DNA of 6,730 bases from CAZGUX01 sp046160045. Lineage in GTDB: Bacteria > Acidobacteriota > Terriglobia > Bryobacterales > Bryobacteraceae. A model generated the notes under the pieces. It ran no database searches, was not told where the DNA came from, and saw only the letters and a list, made by a program, of their open reading frames with translations. The DNA lies in NCBI GenBank assembly GCA_046160045.1, contig JBJXGR010000346.1, positions 1-6,730 on the forward strand, read 5' to 3'. A program made the translations under genes and the position numbers. Positions 4,200-6,730 of this stretch are shown piece after piece (within the stretch, counting starts at the first letter, position 1; each line of letters opens with the position of its first letter).

Positions 4200-6730
4200 A
4201 AAACCTTCCTGTACGGACACTACGAAGGGCGGCGATTTCCGAGAACCGCCACGGTCTCCCGCTTGGTACCCAGTAACGAATTGAAAAATGGAATCCTTCG
4301 CTTCCGTGACGCGAGCGGGACGGTGGTGCCCTTCGATGTCCGGACTTTCGATCCGCGGAACCGCGGGCTCAGCCCGGTGATCAGTTCTCTTTGGAACAAG
4401 ATGCCATCGGGCAACGACACCGGTGGCGGCGACGGACTCAATACGCTTAACTTTACCGGGCCGGCGGATAATTCGGTCAGAATGGACTTCGGTGTGGCCC
4501 GTCTGGACCACCACTTTTCCAGTAACTGGCGCCTGGCGGCGACCTACCGGTATGCCAAACAGTTCGCGAACGAGACTGGGCAAGTGGATATCGCCGGGAT
4601 CACCGGGGGCGTCAGCGGCCAGATCAGATCGGGCAGCCAGATTCCGGTGGAGCCCCGTTACTTTAGCACCCAAATATCGGGGTCCTTTGCCGCGAACGTG
4701 ACCAACGAGTTGAACCTCGGCTACGCTCGCAATTTCTGGTCTGTACGGCGAATCAATCCGTTTCCGCAGGTTCCCGGGACCGCGGCCGCGCTGATGGTGG
4801 GCCAGGGTACGCTCGACAGCGGAATCGATGTCGACACCGGGCGCGCCCGCAGCCGCACCTGGCGCGACCAGACTTACCAGATTGGCGACAACTTGACCTG
4901 GATTAAAGGCAAGCACGCATTCCAGTTTGGGGGCACTTACCGTAATATGAACGCCTTTATCGAGCGCAACGACCGGACCGGGGGCTCAATGACCACGCCG
5001 GTCTACGAAGCCACGGCCGGAAACTCGGCCAACATTGGCGCGGCGAACCGGCCTCCCACCTGCGGCGCGGAGGTCACGTCCCGGTGCCTGCAACCCGGGG
5101 ATGTGGCTCGCTGGAATACCTTGTTCGCCGCCGGACTCGGCATGATCGACAGGGCAGGCGTGTTGGTGTCCAGAGACTCGAACCTGAACAGCCAGCCATT
5201 GGGGACGCCGCTGCGCAACTTCCCCAGCTTCAAGAGTTACGACATGTACTTCAATGACATCTGGCGGGTTACGCCGGGACTGACCATCACGGCAGGCCTC
5301 ACTTATTCCATGCAAACTCCGCCCACCGAAAAAAACGGACAGCAGACCATCATGCAGGACAATGCGGCCAACGAACCAATCACGGTCACTAATTTCTACC
5401 AGAGGCGCGACGCCGCCGCGCGAGCGGGACAGATCTATAACCCAACGCTTGGGTTCCAGACGATCCAGAGCGCATCGCAAAAGTACATTTACGGCATCGA
5501 CTGGAATAACGTGGGCCCGCGCATCGCGGCGGCCTGGAGCCCTTCCGGCGAGGGAATGTTAGGCAAGGTGTTCGGCAACAAGCGATCGGTTATACGGGCC
5601 GGCTATGCGGTGACGTTTGACCGGATCAACGGCGGCGGTATGACGGTTCCCCTGCTTGGCGTGGGCTTCTCGCAAACGGCCACTTGCAATGGGCCCCGCG
5701 TAGATGGCACCTGCGCTAATTTCAGCGATGCCACCAACGCCTTTCGGATTGGCGTCGACGGCGCCTCCGTCAATATCCCCAGTCTGCCCAAGGCGTCCAC
5801 TCCGATTACACCCGGCATTTCCGGCGAGACCCTGTCGAATGGCGAGGACCCCAAGAATGTGGTGGGCCGGTCACAAAGCATCGACTTTACCGTCCAGCGC
5901 GAATTGCCCGGCAATTTCATCCTCGAAACCGGATTTGTCACTCGTATCAGCACTAATCTGAAGCAGACCTACGAGCTAAATGCCGTGCCGTACATGATGG
6001 TTGATACCTCTTCCGGGCAGACGATGGGGCAGGCCATGAATCTGGTCGCCGATCAGGTCCGAGCCGGCGCGACAGCGGCAAACGTAAGGCCACAGCCGTT
6101 TTTCGAGAATCAACTGCGCGGAACCTCCGTTTGCAACCCCACATGCACCCAGGGGCTGGCCGGTGCCCGCGCGGCCGATTTTAATCAAGGCCGGTGGAAC
6201 ACCCTGACGAACTTTATCAACAATTCGTTGCGGCCCAATTCGCCCTTTTACAACCGGCAAGTGGAGAATCTGGCGGTTCGCGGCAGTGAAGGCGAGTCTT
6301 TCTACAGCGCCGGTTTCGTGAGTCTCGTTCGCCGTTTTTCCGCGGGCTTCCAATTCAGCCTGAACTATACGCTGTCCAAGGCGCTCGATCAATACGGACA
6401 AACTCAGGACGCCACCGGCGTTCTCTCCAATCCTTACGACTTGGCGACCGACTGGGGGCCAGCCGTTTTCGACCGCACGCATGTCGTCAATGCCAACTAT
6501 TTTTACGAACTGCCGTTCGGAAGGGGAAAACGGTTCTTCAAGGACAATCCGGTGGCGGGACGTATTTTCGGCGGCTGGTACGTATCCGGAGTAGTGACTG
6601 GGGCAAGCGGCCTGCCGTTGCTGATCAATCAGCATGCGCAGGCCTTCGGCGGATCGCAGATATTCACGGGACTGCCGCCAGGGATGATTCCTCGCGCCCC
6701 CGGCTTTGACTACTCCGTCACCGTCAATGC
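4194..6730 (+). CDS. TonB-dependent receptor, Oar-like, barrel part (continuation after frameshift, 3' end outside window)
   Basis: Reading from 4194 (AAG GAT AAA ACC TTC CTG TAC) gives 845 uninterrupted codons to the window edge, and I checked every codon for stops. Joined to the upstream part the product is 1156 residues so far, in the usual range for Oar-like receptors, and roughly 100-200 residues probably remain. Seen in order are KDKTFLYGHYEG, barrel strands with alternating aromatic residues, GKHAFQFGGTYRN, NVGPRIAAAWSPSGEG, SLNYTLSKALDQYG (about 1033-1046) and FDRTHVVNANYFYELPFGRGKRFF (about 1069-1092). Then comes FGGWYVSGVVTGASGLPL, which are typical C-terminal barrel signatures of acidobacterial receptors. 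Three cysteine pairs lie in predicted loops (codons at 5061/5085, 5685/5712 and 6132/6144). This piece has no ribosome-binding site or signal peptide of its own, so it would not be functional if separately translated. It is the same gene as 3260-4195. Confidence 0.88.

Noticed and set aside
4134..4916. Minus-strand 260-codon open frame within the receptor barrel
   Set aside because: The opposite strand encodes clear receptor homology in the same interval. The frame is a high-GC antisense shadow with no recognisable domain.

Overview
The window looks like chromosomal DNA from an acidobacterium, most likely of the Solibacter/Bryobacter type. This is an inference from high GC content and two hallmark proteins, not from a marker gene. 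The hallmarks are a membrane-anchored winged-helix regulator fused to a TolB-like beta-propeller, and a large Oar-like TonB-dependent receptor with an N-terminal carboxypeptidase-regulatory-like domain. Both families are heavily expanded in that group.

Left part (1-828): no intact gene. Positions 1-81 hold C-rich DNA (a four-tract G-quadruplex motif on the minus strand) and two perfect inverted repeats. Positions 213-436 form a compact MITE-like element with 35-bp terminal inverted repeats (32/35 matching) and no transposase. Only 6 bp further on begins the last 65 codons of an IS6-family transposase (443-640), followed at 697-710 by a recognisable IS6-type right terminal repeat. The 5' part of that insertion sequence is missing. 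Positions 711-828 hold short palindromes only.

Middle (829-3111, minus strand): a 760-residue protein with a cytoplasmic OmpR/ToxR-type winged helix, one transmembrane segment and a large presumed periplasmic domain. I count ten clear and two degenerate PD40-type motifs at about 40-53 residue spacing, which would fit two six-bladed propellers.

Right part (3260-6730, plus strand): a divergently transcribed TonB-dependent receptor gene, separated by a 148-bp intergenic region. It has a strong Shine-Dalgarno sequence, signal peptide, CarboxypepD_reg domain, plug and barrel. A single extra T near 4191-4193 creates a premature TAA. Skipping one base restores an open frame of 845 codons that runs off the right edge without a stop, so the gene is frameshifted (mutation or sequence error) and cut by the window end.

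Working model (inference): the regulator and the receptor form a divergent pair in which a periplasm-sensing one-component regulator controls an outer-membrane uptake receptor. A perfect palindrome, AAAGTACTTT (3136-3145), lies between them and is a candidate operator. The mobile-element remnants lie beyond the 3' end of the regulator gene.
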